From Thiohalophilus sp. (GTDB taxonomy: Bacteria; Pseudomonadota; Gammaproteobacteria; UBA6429; Thiohalophilaceae), in the NCBI RefSeq assembly GCF_034521165.1, contig NZ_JAXHMV010000008.1:124001-188000 (forward strand): 64,000 bases of DNA. The letters are read 5' to 3'. Position 1 is the first letter of the stretch, and each line of letters starts with the position of its first letter. This document shows positions 42,271 to 50,681 of the stretch, one piece after another. A program made the position numbers and the translations under genes. The notes under the pieces were generated by a model, which ran no database searches, was not told where the DNA came from, and saw only the letters and a list, made by a program, of their open reading frames with translations.

Positions 42271-42771
42271 TTACTGTTCGGCGCTTTCGGTGGCGGCCTG
42301 TTGCTGATCGGCCAGGTGCTTGGCGTACAGGGCCTCGAAGTTGACCGGCGCGAGTAACAGCTGCGGGAAGCCGCCGCGGGTGGCAATATCCGAGACCACT
42401 TCGCGGGCATAGGGGAACAGCATCTCGGGGCAGAAACTGCCGAGCATGTGGCCCAGTTCGTCGCGATTGAATCCCTTGATATAAAAGACGCCGCTTTGCT
42501 GGACTTCGATCAGATAGGCGGTCTTCTCTTCGTGCTTGACGGTGACTGTCAATGCCAGCACGACCTCGTAGACATCGTCGGCGACGCGCTTGCCGTTGCT
42601 GTTCAGCTCGAGGTTGATCTGCGGTTGCAGCTGTTCGGTAAAGATCGTCGGCGCGTTGGGCGATTCGAAAGAGATATCCTTGGTGTAGATCTTCTGGACG
42701 GCGAATTGCTGTTCGGCATTCTCGCTCGACGCTTGCTGGTCAGAAGTTTGCGGGGTGTCGTTATCGGCCAT
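42271..42771 (-). CDS. secB: Protein-export chaperone SecB
   Basis: A tetrameric cytoplasmic chaperone that keeps precursors unfolded and hands them to SecA. The 166 residues contain the family core: FAVQKIYTKDISFESPNAPTIF, VYEVVLALTVTVKHEEKTAYLIEVQQSGVF, and MLFPYAREVVSDIATRGGFPQLLLAPVNFEALYA. The N- and C-terminal tails are rich in Gln, Ser and Glu. It starts 87 bases after trxC ends and is followed by gpsA 9 bases later, the classical secB-gpsA pairing. Confidence 0.96.
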   Translation of the reverse strand: MADNDTPQTSDQQASSENAEQQFAVQKIYTKDISFESPNAPTIFTEQLQPQINLELNSNGKRVADDVYEVVLALTVTVKHEEKTAYLIEVQQSGVFYIKGFNRDELGHMLGSFCPEMLFPYAREVVSDIATRGGFPQLLLAPVNFEALYAKHLADQQQAATESAEQ

Positions 42772-42858
42772 GAGTTCGTCTTGTGGTTGTTAAAAATCGG
42801 ATTGTCCGTCAGGACCGGCATGGTAGCAGATCGGTCACGGGCCTGGGCAGGGTGTGGC

Positions 42859-43293
42859 TCAGATAAACTGCTGCGCCCAGCGGCTCAGGTTCGATAGATC
42901 CATGGCACCGGCCTGGCGTCCCAGCTCCTGGCCGTGCTTGAACACGGCCAGGGTCGGGATGCTGCGGATCTGGTATTGGGCGGCCAGCTGTTGCTGCTGT
43001 TCGGTGTTGACCTTGGCCAGGCGCAGCTTCGGTTGCAGTTGCGCGGCGGCCTGTTCGAACACCGGGGCCATCATCTTGCACGGGCCGCACCAGGGCGCCC
43101 AGAAGTCGACCACAACGGGAATGTCGTTTTTGCCGATATGCCGGGCAAAGTTGCCGGCGGTCAATTCGACAGGCCGCCCGTCAAACAGGGGCTGACGGCA
43201 TTTGCCGCACTTGCCGCCCGCGCTCAGTTTGTCGGCCGGCAGCCGGTTGATGCTGTCGCAATGCGGGCAAACGATATGCAGTGCGTTGCTCAT
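42859..43293 (-). CDS. trxC: Thioredoxin 2 (zinc-containing)
   Basis: A disulfide reductase with an N-terminal zinc finger, two CxxC pairs in IVCPHCDSINRLP and GGKCGKCRQPLF, and a thioredoxin domain with the WCGPC active site (VVDFWAPWCGPCKMMAP). The 144 residues match E. coli TrxC. The frame also opens at a GTG two codons upstream; I chose the ATG at 43293. Its place between grxC and secB is unlike E. coli and adds a second thiol-redox protein to this operon. Confidence 0.93.
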   Translation of the reverse strand: MSNALHIVCPHCDSINRLPADKLSAGGKCGKCRQPLFDGRPVELTAGNFARHIGKNDIPVVVDFWAPWCGPCKMMAPVFEQAAAQLQPKLRLAKVNTEQQQQLAAQYQIRSIPTLAVFKHGQELGRQAGAMDLSNLSRWAQQFI

Positions 43294-43314
43294 GATCACT
43301 GGCTCCGGTCTGGC

Positions 43315-43578
43315 TCAGGCGTCGCTCAGTCCCAGGCGCTGATCCAGCTGGCCCGCGGATTCCAGGGCATAGAGTTCATCGCAGCCACCCACATGTTCAT
43401 CGTTGATAAAGATCTGCGGCACCGTGTGGCCCTTGCTGCGTTCCATCATGATCTGGCGTTGTTCATTATCGCTGTCGACCGGGATTTCATGATAGCTGAC
43501 CTGCTTGCTGTCGAGCAGTCGCTTGGCACGCACACAGTAGGGACAGAAGCGGGTGGTGTAGATGGTAATGTCAGCCAT
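43315..43578 (-). CDS. grxC: Glutaredoxin 3
   Basis: An 87-residue glutathione-dependent oxidoreductase with active site CPYC (ITIYTTRFCPYCVRAKRLL), the cis-proline TVPQIFI and the GGCDELYALE glutathione-binding loop. The ATG at 43578 matches the family N-terminus, while the frame is open to 43641 inside the preceding rhodanese gene. It lies in the same order as in E. coli (yibN-grxC-secB). Confidence 0.95.
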   Translation of the reverse strand: MADITIYTTRFCPYCVRAKRLLDSKQVSYHEIPVDSDNEQRQIMMERSKGHTVPQIFINDEHVGGCDELYALESAGQLDQRLGLSDA

Positions 43579-43592
43579 GAGCTGCCTCCCTG

Positions 43593-44030
43593 TTATTTGC
43601 TTTGTTTTTGATTGACCAGCGGCAGATTGGCGTTCTTCCACGCCAGGATACCGCCGCCGAGATTGTAGACGTTGTCGAAACCGGCCTTTTTGAGCGTGGC
43701 GCAGGCCTGGCCGGAACGCTGGCCGGAACGGCAGGCCACGATGATCGGCTGCTCTTTGTGTTTTTCCAGCTTTTTCATCTGATCGTTAAGCTGGCTGAGC
43801 GGCAGATGCATGGCGTTGATGATATGCCCTTCCTGGTATTCCGTGTCTTCCCGCACGTCCAGGACCAGCGCGTCCTCACGATTGATCATTTTCACCGCCT
43901 CGCTGGGCGAGGTGGAGGCATAGCCGCGCAAACTCCCGCCGATGTAACTGTAGACCAGCAAAAACAGGATAACGATCAGGGCGCCGACCAGAATCCAGTT
44001 GTTGGTGACGAAGGTGGTGAGTTGATCCAC
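43593..44030 (-). CDS. Membrane-anchored rhodanese-domain protein (YibN-like)
   Basis: A 145-residue protein: one N-terminal membrane helix (WILVGALIVILFLLVYSYIGG, 11-31), then a rhodanese domain with the active-site loop CRSGQRSG (VACRSGQRSGQACATL), whose Cys can carry persulfide sulfur. The corresponding E. coli gene yibN lies in the same place upstream of grxC. It probably moves sulfane sulfur at the inner membrane; its precise partner is unknown. Downstream glutaredoxin and thioredoxin genes suggest a thiol/sulfur redox theme. Confidence 0.92.
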   Translation of the reverse strand: MDQLTTFVTNNWILVGALIVILFLLVYSYIGGSLRGYASTSPSEAVKMINREDALVLDVREDTEYQEGHIINAMHLPLSQLNDQMKKLEKHKEQPIIVACRSGQRSGQACATLKKAGFDNVYNLGGGILAWKNANLPLVNQKQSK

Positions 44031-44054
44031 GAGAACTCCTTGCGAAACAGGTTA

Positions 44055-44264
44055 TTAGTGACTGCTTTTGACGCCGAAGCGTTTTAATAGTTTTTCCGGC
44101 GGGCAGAAATTGGTGAAGCCGCTTTGCAGCAGGTTCAGGCTGACAAAGGCGGTCAGCCACAACCAGTGAACGCTGTGATAGACCGGGCTGGCTTCCACGC
44201 CCAGTGCCAGGGAGAGCAGCAACAGAAAACCGGCCAGCGAACGGATGATTCTTTCAGTCGTCAT
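44055..44264 (-). CDS. Small DUF2892-type membrane protein
   Basis: A 69-residue protein with two hydrophobic helices (about 8-24 and 35-52) starting MTTERIIRSLAGFLLLLSLALG and ending TNFCPPEKLLKRFGV. The FCP...LLKRFGV end is typical of the DUF2892 domain that is fused to rhodanese in YgaP. Here it is separate and sits 24 bases upstream of a rhodanese gene, so the two may together form a YgaP-like sulfur-handling unit. Confidence 0.85.
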   Translation of the reverse strand: MTTERIIRSLAGFLLLLSLALGVEASPVYHSVHWLWLTAFVSLNLLQSGFTNFCPPEKLLKRFGVKSSH

Positions 44265-44389
44265 AGTTGGCAGTGCCTCGAGTAGTATCAAAAGAATATT
44301 GTCACGATAGGGACAGGGTGGCGAAATTCAAGCGAGTGTCTGCCCCTGGGAAAACCAGTCCGCTATGTCAGCCGGTTGCCGCAGCCGGG

Positions 44390-44713
44390 TCAGCTGGCGC
44401 TGCAGAACACCTCGCGCATCATTTCGATCAGGCGCAGGGTTCGCGCATCACCCACCCGGTAATAGACGCGGTTGGCGTCCTTGCGGGAGTCGAGAATCCC
44501 CTTGTCGCGCAGAATCGCCAGATGCTGTGAAATATTGCTCTGCGAGGTACCGACCTGTTCGACGATATCCTGAACACTGGTCTCCTGGTCGCCCAGGGTG
44601 CACAGGATTTTCAGCCGTAGCGGATGTGACATCGCCTTGAGGGAACGGGAGGCGCGGTCAATATCCTCGTCGCGGGTCATCAAACCGGGCATTTCCATCG
44701 TCTCTGTATTCAT
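44390..44713 (-). CDS. ArsR-family transcriptional regulator (BigR/SqrR/YgaV-like)
   Basis: A 107-residue winged-helix repressor: RSLKAMSHPLRLKILCTLGDQETSVQDIVEQVGTSQSNISQHLAILRDKGILDSRKDANRVYYRV. One Cys in the DNA-reading helix region (KILCTL) and one near the C-terminus (REVFCSAS) resemble the redox pair of persulfide-sensing BigR/SqrR repressors, though this needs alignment. It lies directly upstream of the DUF2892 and rhodanese genes on the same strand, the usual setting for such sensors, and probably controls them. Confidence 0.87.
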   Translation of the reverse strand: MNTETMEMPGLMTRDEDIDRASRSLKAMSHPLRLKILCTLGDQETSVQDIVEQVGTSQSNISQHLAILRDKGILDSRKDANRVYYRVGDARTLRLIEMMREVFCSAS

Positions 44714-44961
44714 AGGACCTTCCGAATGCTATACCTGCGTGTTGTCAGGTCTTGAAATTGTCGTGGCACACCATGGTGCCTTTTATTAATAAAACATTAT
44801 ACAATAATCTACCGTTTGAGAAGGCTTTTCGCAGACGGAGTAGGGATTTTCCGGCCGACGGTGGGCGGGCCCGCCGCGTAATGCTGGCGCCACGCGGGGT
44901 TATCCGTTAGACTCCGTCTAAACTTAAAACTTGTTAGAAATCGAGCGCTTACCTCTACTTT
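44714..44961. other. Divergent promoter region, ArsR regulator / gpmI
   Basis: It contains an AT-rich core (44784-44815) with a minus-strand TATAAT (44804-44799) that could be the regulator's -10, and an inverted repeat GGCAC-ACCATG-GTGCC (44764-44779) between it and the regulator start, a possible autoregulatory operator. No clear -35 and no gene. Confidence 0.4.
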
Positions 44962-46530
44962 ATGTCACAGAATCCGAAACCGATGGTCCTGGTTATTCTC
45001 GATGGCTGGGGTTACTCCGAAATCACCGAAGGCAATGCCATTGAGCATGCCAACAAGCCGGTCTGGGACCGCCTGTGGCAGGAATGCCCGCACACCCTGA
45101 TTCGCGGCTCCGGCGCCGAGGTCGGGCTGCCTGCCGACCAGATGGGCAACTCCGAGGTGGGGCATCTCAATCTGGGCGCCGGGCGCGTGGTCTACCAGGA
45201 GTACACCCGGGTCAGTCGCTCGATCAAAACCGGCTCGTTTTTCGCCAACCAGACCCTGGTGGACGCCGCCCAGCTGGCGGTGGACACCGACCGGGCGGTG
45301 CATATCCTCGGCCTGCTCTCCCCCGGCGGCGTGCACAGCCACGAAGAGCATATCCACGCCATGGCCGAGCTGGCGGTCAACCAGGGCGCGAAAAAGGTCT
45401 ATGTGCATGCCTTTCTGGACGGCCGCGATACCGCGCCCAAAAGTGCCGCCGCGTCGATCGAGAAAATGGAAGCCAAATTCGCCGAGATCGGTGGCGGGCG
45501 CTTTGCCTCCATCATCGGGCGCTATTTCGCCATGGATCGGGACCACCGCTGGCCGCGAATCCAGAGCGCCTATGATCTGATTACCCTTGGCAAGGGCGAG
45601 TTCACTGCCGAAACCGCCGCGCAGGGGCTGGAGATGGCCTACGCGCGTGACGAGACCGATGAGTTCGTCAAGTCCACCGCCATCGTGCCGGCTGGCAGCG
45701 AGCCGGTGAAAGTGGAAGACGGCGATGTGATCGTGTTTATGAATTACCGCTCCGATCGCGCGCGCCAGATCACCCGACCCTTTATCGAGCCCGATTTCGA
45801 TGCCTTCGAGCGCGCGGCGACCCCGAAACTGGGCCGCTTTGTCAGCCTGACCGAATACAACGCGGAATACGATGTTCCGGTGGCTTATCCCCCCGATCGG
45901 CTCAAAAACGTGTTCGGCGAATACATTTCCGGACTGGGCATGCATCAGTTGCGCATCGCCGAGACCGAAAAATATGCCCACGTGACCTTCTTTTTTAATG
46001 GCGGGCGCGAGGAGCCGTTTGAATTCGAGGACCGGGTGCTGATCAACTCGCCCAACGTGGCCACCTACGATCTGCAGCCCGAGATGAGCGCGCCCGAGCT
46101 GACCGACAAGCTGGTCGCGGCGATCGAAAGCGATGAATACGATGTGATCATCTGCAACTACGCCAACCCCGATATGGTGGGCCACAGTGGCAACTTCGAC
46201 GCCACGGTCAAGGCGATCGAAGCCCTTGATGAATGCGTCGGCCGGGTGGTCGAATCGGTCCGCCAGGCCGGTGGCGAGATGCTGATCACCGCCGATCACG
46301 GCAACGCCGAAATGATGCAAAACCCCGAGACCAATCAGGCGCACACCGCGCACACCACCAACCTGGTGCCGCTGATCTATGTCGGGCGGGGCTTCGCTCT
46401 GGAGGACAACGGTGCCCTCTCTGACATCGCCCCCACCATGCTGGAGCTGATGGGCATTCCCCAGCCGTCCGAGATGAACGGCCGCTCACTGATTGCCCAA
46501 TCCGAAGATGCGGTGCAGGACACGGTATAA
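44962..46530 (+). CDS. gpmI: 2,3-bisphosphoglycerate-independent phosphoglycerate mutase
   Basis: A manganese-dependent enzyme that interconverts 3- and 2-phosphoglycerate in glycolysis and gluconeogenesis. The 522 residues match the family: VLVILDGWGYSE with the metal Asp, the nucleophile Ser in MGNSEVGHLNLGAG, HAFLDGRDTAP, NYRSDRARQITR, and the C-terminal ITADHGNAE and AHTAHTTNLVP metal-ligand blocks. It is first in a gpmI-envC-ctpA-yibQ run, an order conserved in many gammaproteobacteria. Confidence 0.97.
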   Translation: MSQNPKPMVLVILDGWGYSEITEGNAIEHANKPVWDRLWQECPHTLIRGSGAEVGLPADQMGNSEVGHLNLGAGRVVYQEYTRVSRSIKTGSFFANQTLVDAAQLAVDTDRAVHILGLLSPGGVHSHEEHIHAMAELAVNQGAKKVYVHAFLDGRDTAPKSAAASIEKMEAKFAEIGGGRFASIIGRYFAMDRDHRWPRIQSAYDLITLGKGEFTAETAAQGLEMAYARDETDEFVKSTAIVPAGSEPVKVEDGDVIVFMNYRSDRARQITRPFIEPDFDAFERAATPKLGRFVSLTEYNAEYDVPVAYPPDRLKNVFGEYISGLGMHQLRIAETEKYAHVTFFFNGGREEPFEFEDRVLINSPNVATYDLQPEMSAPELTDKLVAAIESDEYDVIICNYANPDMVGHSGNFDATVKAIEALDECVGRVVESVRQAGGEMLITADHGNAEMMQNPETNQAHTAHTTNLVPLIYVGRGFALEDNGALSDIAPTMLELMGIPQPSEMNGRSLIAQSEDAVQDTV

Positions 46531-46557
46531 GCGGCTAACGACAATCAACGCGGAACA

Positions 46558-46604
46558 TAAAGCGCCCGGCTGAAACGCTTGAATCAGGGGGTTACCGGGC
46601 GCTT
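46558..46604 (+). terminator. Hairpin after gpmI
   Basis: An 11-bp stem AAAGCGCCCGG / CCGGGCGCTTT with a 25-base loop, 27 bases after the gpmI stop. The T-run is short (TTTGTGATT), so read-through into envC is possible. Confidence 0.65.
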
Positions 46605-46654
46605 TGTGATTGTTGCCTGCCTGCAATGGTATTTGCCGCGATAACAGGGTTAAG

Positions 46655-47839
46655 ATGCCGAACATGTTAGCCGCCCTCCCCCGCTGGATAATCTTGCTGG
46701 TACTGATGTTCCCGCTGGCGTCACCGCCTGTGGTGCACGCCGATTCCGCCACGCAACAGCAAAAGGCCCGTGAGCTGGAGGCGCTGCGGGCGAAGATCGA
46801 TGAGCTCAAACAGGAACTGGCCTCGCGACGGGATCTGCACAGTGAAGTGGTGCGCGAACTGCAACAGATCGAAACCCGTATCGGTCGGCAGGTCAAAAGC
46901 CTGCGTAATATCAAAGATCAGTTAAAAACCCGGAACCGCAAGCTTGCCCGGCTGCAACAGGAGCAACGCCAGTTGCAGGACGAGCTCGCCGAGCAGCGCG
47001 AGTTGCTGGGCCAGCAGATCAAGGCCGCCTATATCATCGGTCGTCAGGAATTTCTCAAGCTGTTGCTCAATCAGCAAAGTCCGGCCGCGCTCGGGCGCGT
47101 TTCCACCTATTACGATTATTTCAATCGTGCCCGCAGCGAACAGATCGAACAGGCCATTGAGACGATCACCCGTCTGGATCGGGTGGAAAGCGAGATCGAA
47201 GCGCAGCGCGGTGAATTGCAAACTCTGCTGGCGCGAGAAACCCGGCAGAAGCAGGAGCTGGAAAAAAACTTTCGTCAGCGCTCCCAGGCCCTGGTGCAGC
47301 TCAAGCGGGAAATCAGCAGCAAGGATCAGCAGCTGAGCCGTCTGCGGGAGGATGAAAAACAGTTACAGCAACTGTTGCAGGGGCTGAACCGGGAACTGGG
47401 CGATTTGCTGATGGGCAAGGACAGCCAGAAGCGCTTCGCCGAACGGCGGGGGCGGTTGACCTGGCCGGCCCGGGGCGATGTGCAAAAACTGTTCGGCCAG
47501 TCACGCAATGCCGGCAAGCTGCGCTGGAACGGGGTCTTGATCGGCGACAGTGCCGGCAATACAGTCTATGCGGTGGCGCCCGGCCGGGTTGCCTATGCCG
47601 ACTGGCTGCGGGGCTATGGGCTGCTGATGATCATCGATCATGGCGACGGCTACATGAGCCTGTATGGCCATAATCAGGGTCTGTTAAAAGAGGTTGGTGA
47701 CTGGGTCGAGGCGGACGAGCCGATCGCCGAGGTGGGCAGTAGCGGCGGCCGGGATGAAGCGGGACTCTATTTTGAAATCCGTCACAACGGCAAGCCGACC
47801 AATCCCGCCAGCTGGTGTCGCCGGACCCGGCGCGGATGA
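46655..47839 (+). CDS. envC: EnvC-like murein hydrolase activator
   Basis: A periplasmic protein that activates amidases for daughter-cell separation. A signal peptide lies at about 1-30 (LPRWIILLVLMFPLASPPVVHA), followed by a long coiled coil (about 32-260, very rich in Gln, Glu, Leu and Arg) and a C-terminal LytM/M23 domain (RLTWPARGDV, VAPGRVAYADWLRGYGLLMIIDHGDGYMSLYGHN, GLYFEIRHNGKP). In EnvC the metal site is degenerate. Here the first His position is replaced (GVLIGDSAGN instead of G-DI), so it is probably an activator, not a hydrolase. 394 residues from the ATG at 46655. Confidence 0.93.
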   Translation: MPNMLAALPRWIILLVLMFPLASPPVVHADSATQQQKARELEALRAKIDELKQELASRRDLHSEVVRELQQIETRIGRQVKSLRNIKDQLKTRNRKLARLQQEQRQLQDELAEQRELLGQQIKAAYIIGRQEFLKLLLNQQSPAALGRVSTYYDYFNRARSEQIEQAIETITRLDRVESEIEAQRGELQTLLARETRQKQELEKNFRQRSQALVQLKREISSKDQQLSRLREDEKQLQQLLQGLNRELGDLLMGKDSQKRFAERRGRLTWPARGDVQKLFGQSRNAGKLRWNGVLIGDSAGNTVYAVAPGRVAYADWLRGYGLLMIIDHGDGYMSLYGHNQGLLKEVGDWVEADEPIAEVGSSGGRDEAGLYFEIRHNGKPTNPASWCRRTRRG

Positions 47840-47952
47840 AGATTTGACCGACAAGCCTGACAAAAGGTGTTAAAGTTAATACCTGAAAGTTATCAACGAC
47901 GTAGCGTGACAAGTTCATGCCGGAATGAACTCCGGCACCAGGAGTTAGAGCA

Positions 47953-49275
47953 ATGAATGCCTTTACCCGTAACACTCTTATTCTGCTGCTTGGCCTGGTG
48001 CTGGGCGTCTCTCTCTCGATCACCGGCGGGGTGATTGCCGAGCGTCAGCCGCCGGTTGCCGAACACTTGCCGCTGGAAACCGTGCAGGCCCTGAGCGAAG
48101 TGTTCCAGCGTGTGAAAGAGAACTACGTCGAGGATGTCGACGACAAGACCCTGCTGGAAAATGCCATTCGCGGCATGCTGACCGGACTCGATCCCCATTC
48201 CAGCTACCTGGACGAGAAGGCGACCACCGAGCTGCGCATCGGCACCTCCGGTGAATTCGGCGGGCTGGGGATCGTGGTCGGCATGGAAGATGGCTTCGTC
48301 AAGGTGGTTTCCCCCATCGATAATACGCCCGCTGCAAAAGCGGGTATTCAAAGTGGTGATATGATCATCCGGCTTGATGACAAGTCGGTCAAAGGCATGA
48401 GCCTGGACGACGCGGTCAAGCTGATGCGCGGTGAGCCCGGCAGCAAGATCACGCTGACCGTCGTGCGCGAAGGTGAAAGCAAGCCGCTCACCTTTGAACT
48501 GACGCGAGACAAGATCCGGGTAGAAAGTGTCAAGGCGCGATTGCTGGGCGATGGGTATGGATATGTTCGCATCTCCAACTTTCAGATGCGCACCGGCGCG
48601 GATCTGCGCAAGGAAGTGACCCGGCTGAAAAAAGAAAACAACGGCAATCTCAAGGGGCTGGTACTGGATCTGCGTAACAATCCAGGCGGCCTGCTCGATG
48701 CCGCGATCTCCGTCTCCGATGCGTTTATCACCGAAGGTGACATCGTCTCCATCAAGGGGCGCACGGCCGACAACAAGAAAACCGCCCGTGCCTCGCCCGA
48801 GGACATCCTCAAGGGCGCGCCGATTGTGGTGCTGATCAATGGCGGTTCGGCCTCGGCCTCGGAGATCGTCGCCGGCGCCCTGCAGGACCATCGCCGTGGC
48901 ATCATCATGGGTAGCAAAAGCTTTGGCAAGGGTTCGGTGCAGTCCGTGATCGATCTGCAAAACAACACCGCCATCAAGCTGACCACGGCGTTGTATTACA
49001 CGCCGAGTATGCGTTCGATTCAGGCCGAAGGGATCCAGCCGGATATCAAGCTCAGCGATGTGACCGTGGCGGCCCGCGAAGATGGCTTCAAGCCGTTGCG
49101 CGAGGCGGATCTCGGCGGTCACCTGATGAATGGCAACGGCGAGGATACAGAGACAGACAGCGCCGATCAGAAGAGTGATAAAGAAGACGATCTTTCCCTG
49201 GCCAGCGACGATTATCCGGTCTTCGAGGCGCTGAACCTGCTCAAGGGGCTGCATCTGCTTCAAACTCGGGAGTAA
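47953..49275 (+). CDS. ctpA: S41-family C-terminal processing protease
   Basis: A periplasmic serine protease. The 440 residues have an N-terminal signal or anchor (8-29), a PDZ domain (about 95-185, FGGLGIVVGMEDGF...AGIQSGDMIIRLDD) and the S41 catalytic core with Ser in NGGSASASEIVAG (about 301) and Lys326 in GSKSFGKGSVQ. The acidic tail (about 380-415, DTETDSADQKSDKEDD) is unusual. CtpA-type proteases often lie after envC and process envelope proteins or control cell-wall hydrolases. A GGAG ribosome site precedes the ATG. Confidence 0.95.
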   Translation: MNAFTRNTLILLLGLVLGVSLSITGGVIAERQPPVAEHLPLETVQALSEVFQRVKENYVEDVDDKTLLENAIRGMLTGLDPHSSYLDEKATTELRIGTSGEFGGLGIVVGMEDGFVKVVSPIDNTPAAKAGIQSGDMIIRLDDKSVKGMSLDDAVKLMRGEPGSKITLTVVREGESKPLTFELTRDKIRVESVKARLLGDGYGYVRISNFQMRTGADLRKEVTRLKKENNGNLKGLVLDLRNNPGGLLDAAISVSDAFITEGDIVSIKGRTADNKKTARASPEDILKGAPIVVLINGGSASASEIVAGALQDHRRGIIMGSKSFGKGSVQSVIDLQNNTAIKLTTALYYTPSMRSIQAEGIQPDIKLSDVTVAAREDGFKPLREADLGGHLMNGNGEDTETDSADQKSDKEDDLSLASDDYPVFEALNLLKGLHLLQTRE

Positions 49276-49302
49276 ACCCTGATTAACCCGATAGCGAAAA
49301 GC

Positions 49303-50122
49303 GTGTTGTTGTGGGGACTGTTGTTGGGCGCAACAACCGCGCTGGCCGACACTCAGAGCACACCGGCGGCGGCTGGCAGCCTGCAGCCGGCGGTCAGTAT
49401 CATCATTGACGATCTGGGCAACCAGCAGCGCAGCGGGCTGCGCGCCATCGATCTGCCCGGCCCGGTGACCTACGCCATCCTGCCCCATCGCCCGTTTACC
49501 CGCCTGCTGGCCCGCCATGCCCACCGGCAGAACAAGGAAGTGATGATTCACCTTCCCATGGAAGCCGAGACCGGGGCGGCGCTGGGCCCCGGCGGCGCTG
49601 GTGCACGACATGGGCGAGCAACAGTTCAAAACCGCGGTGCGCCGGAATTTCGAGGCGGTACCCCACGCCGTGGGCTTCAACAACCACATGGGTAGTCTGC
49701 TGACCGCCAGTACCAGCCGCATGCGCTGGTTGATGCAGGCCGCCATGTTTCGCGATGATCTCTATTTCATCGACAGTCGCACCACGCATCATACCGTGGC
49801 CGAGCAACAGGCCAGCCAGCGGCGGATCCGCAACACCTCGCGGGATATTTTTCTCGATTACCGCGACGATGCGCAGGTGGTCGCCGAACAATTGACTAAA
49901 CTGATCCAGCGGGCCCGGCGTGACGGGACCGCTCTGGCCATCGGCCACCCCTATCCGGCGACCCTGACAACGCTGGAACAGTGGCTGCCGCTGCTGCAGG
50001 AGCATGGCGTGCGCCTGGTCCCGGTGTCCGAACTGATTGAACTGCGACAACAACGGAGGGATTCCACATGGCCAATGTACTCATCCCGCTCGCCCAGGGT
50101 TGCGAAGAACTCGAAGCCGTAA
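49303..50122 (+). pseudogene. YibQ-like divergent polysaccharide deacetylase, frameshifted
   Basis: An N-terminal segment (from a GTG at 49303: signal peptide, then AVSIIIDDLGNQQRSGLRAIDLPGPVTYAILPHRPF...MIHLPMEAETGAALGP) and a C-terminal segment (ALVHDMGEQQFKTAVRRNFEAVPHAVGFNNHMGSLLT...RDGTALAIGHPYPATL) together make one complete family member. The frame changes near 49585-49598, in CCCCGGCGGCG, where one extra base would explain it. The rest of the gene shows no other damage, so this may be a recent mutation or a sequencing error. The end overlaps yajL by 55 bases. Confidence 0.85.
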
Positions 50123-50625
50123 CCGTCATCGATCTGCTGCGCCGTGCCGGCGTCGAGGTGACCACCGTCGGCCTCGACGATCAGCCGGTCAAGGCCAGTC
50201 GCGGAACCGTGTTGATGCCGGATACCACCCTGGAGGCGGTGCTGGACAGGGATTTCGATATGATCGTCCTGCCCGGTGGATTGCCCGGGGCCGATCACCT
50301 CAACAACGACCCGCGCATTCACACGCTGTTATTGCAGATGACCGATGCCGACAAATACACCGCGGCCATCTGCGCCGCCCCCAAGGTACTGGCCAGTGCC
50401 GGGTTATTAAATGGCAAGCATGCCACCAGTTTCCCCGGTGCGCTGGACAACATTCAGACCGACAACCTGCAATATGAACAGACACCGGTCGTCGTCGACG
50501 GCAAGGTGATTACCTCGCGCGGTCCCGGCACGGCAATGGATTTTGCCCTGACCCTGATTGAGCATCTATTGGGTAAAGCTAAACGGGATGAAGTCGAGGC
50601 TGGATTGCAACGTCCTGCTGCTTGA
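50068..50625 (+). CDS. yajL: DJ-1/YajL-family protein
   Basis: A 185-residue DJ-1/ThiJ/PfpI-superfamily protein with the reactive cysteine Cys102 in the nucleophile elbow (KYTAAICAAPKVLAS), the conserved Glu in GCEELEAV, and VLPGGLPGADHL. Members are implicated in oxidative-stress protection, chaperoning or glyoxalase/deglycase activity; the physiological substrate is debated. The start lies inside the end of the yibQ-like gene with a GGAGG site before the ATG (CGGAGGGATTCCACATG), so it is probably co-expressed. Confidence 0.92.
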   Translation: MANVLIPLAQGCEELEAVTVIDLLRRAGVEVTTVGLDDQPVKASRGTVLMPDTTLEAVLDRDFDMIVLPGGLPGADHLNNDPRIHTLLLQMTDADKYTAAICAAPKVLASAGLLNGKHATSFPGALDNIQTDNLQYEQTPVVVDGKVITSRGPGTAMDFALTLIEHLLGKAKRDEVEAGLQRPAA

Positions 50626-50681
50626 GGTATCCGTCTTGTCAGGCGGTTATCTGAATTAACCGAGATAAAACTGCATGTGAA

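Noticed and set aside
47893..49746. 617-codon reading frame opposite ctpA
   Set aside because: It runs antisense to a complete S41 protease and has low-complexity His/Gln/Gly composition typical of GC-rich shadow frames. The same holds for long frames opposite gpmI, mshE, glyS, gpsA and the TPR gene.
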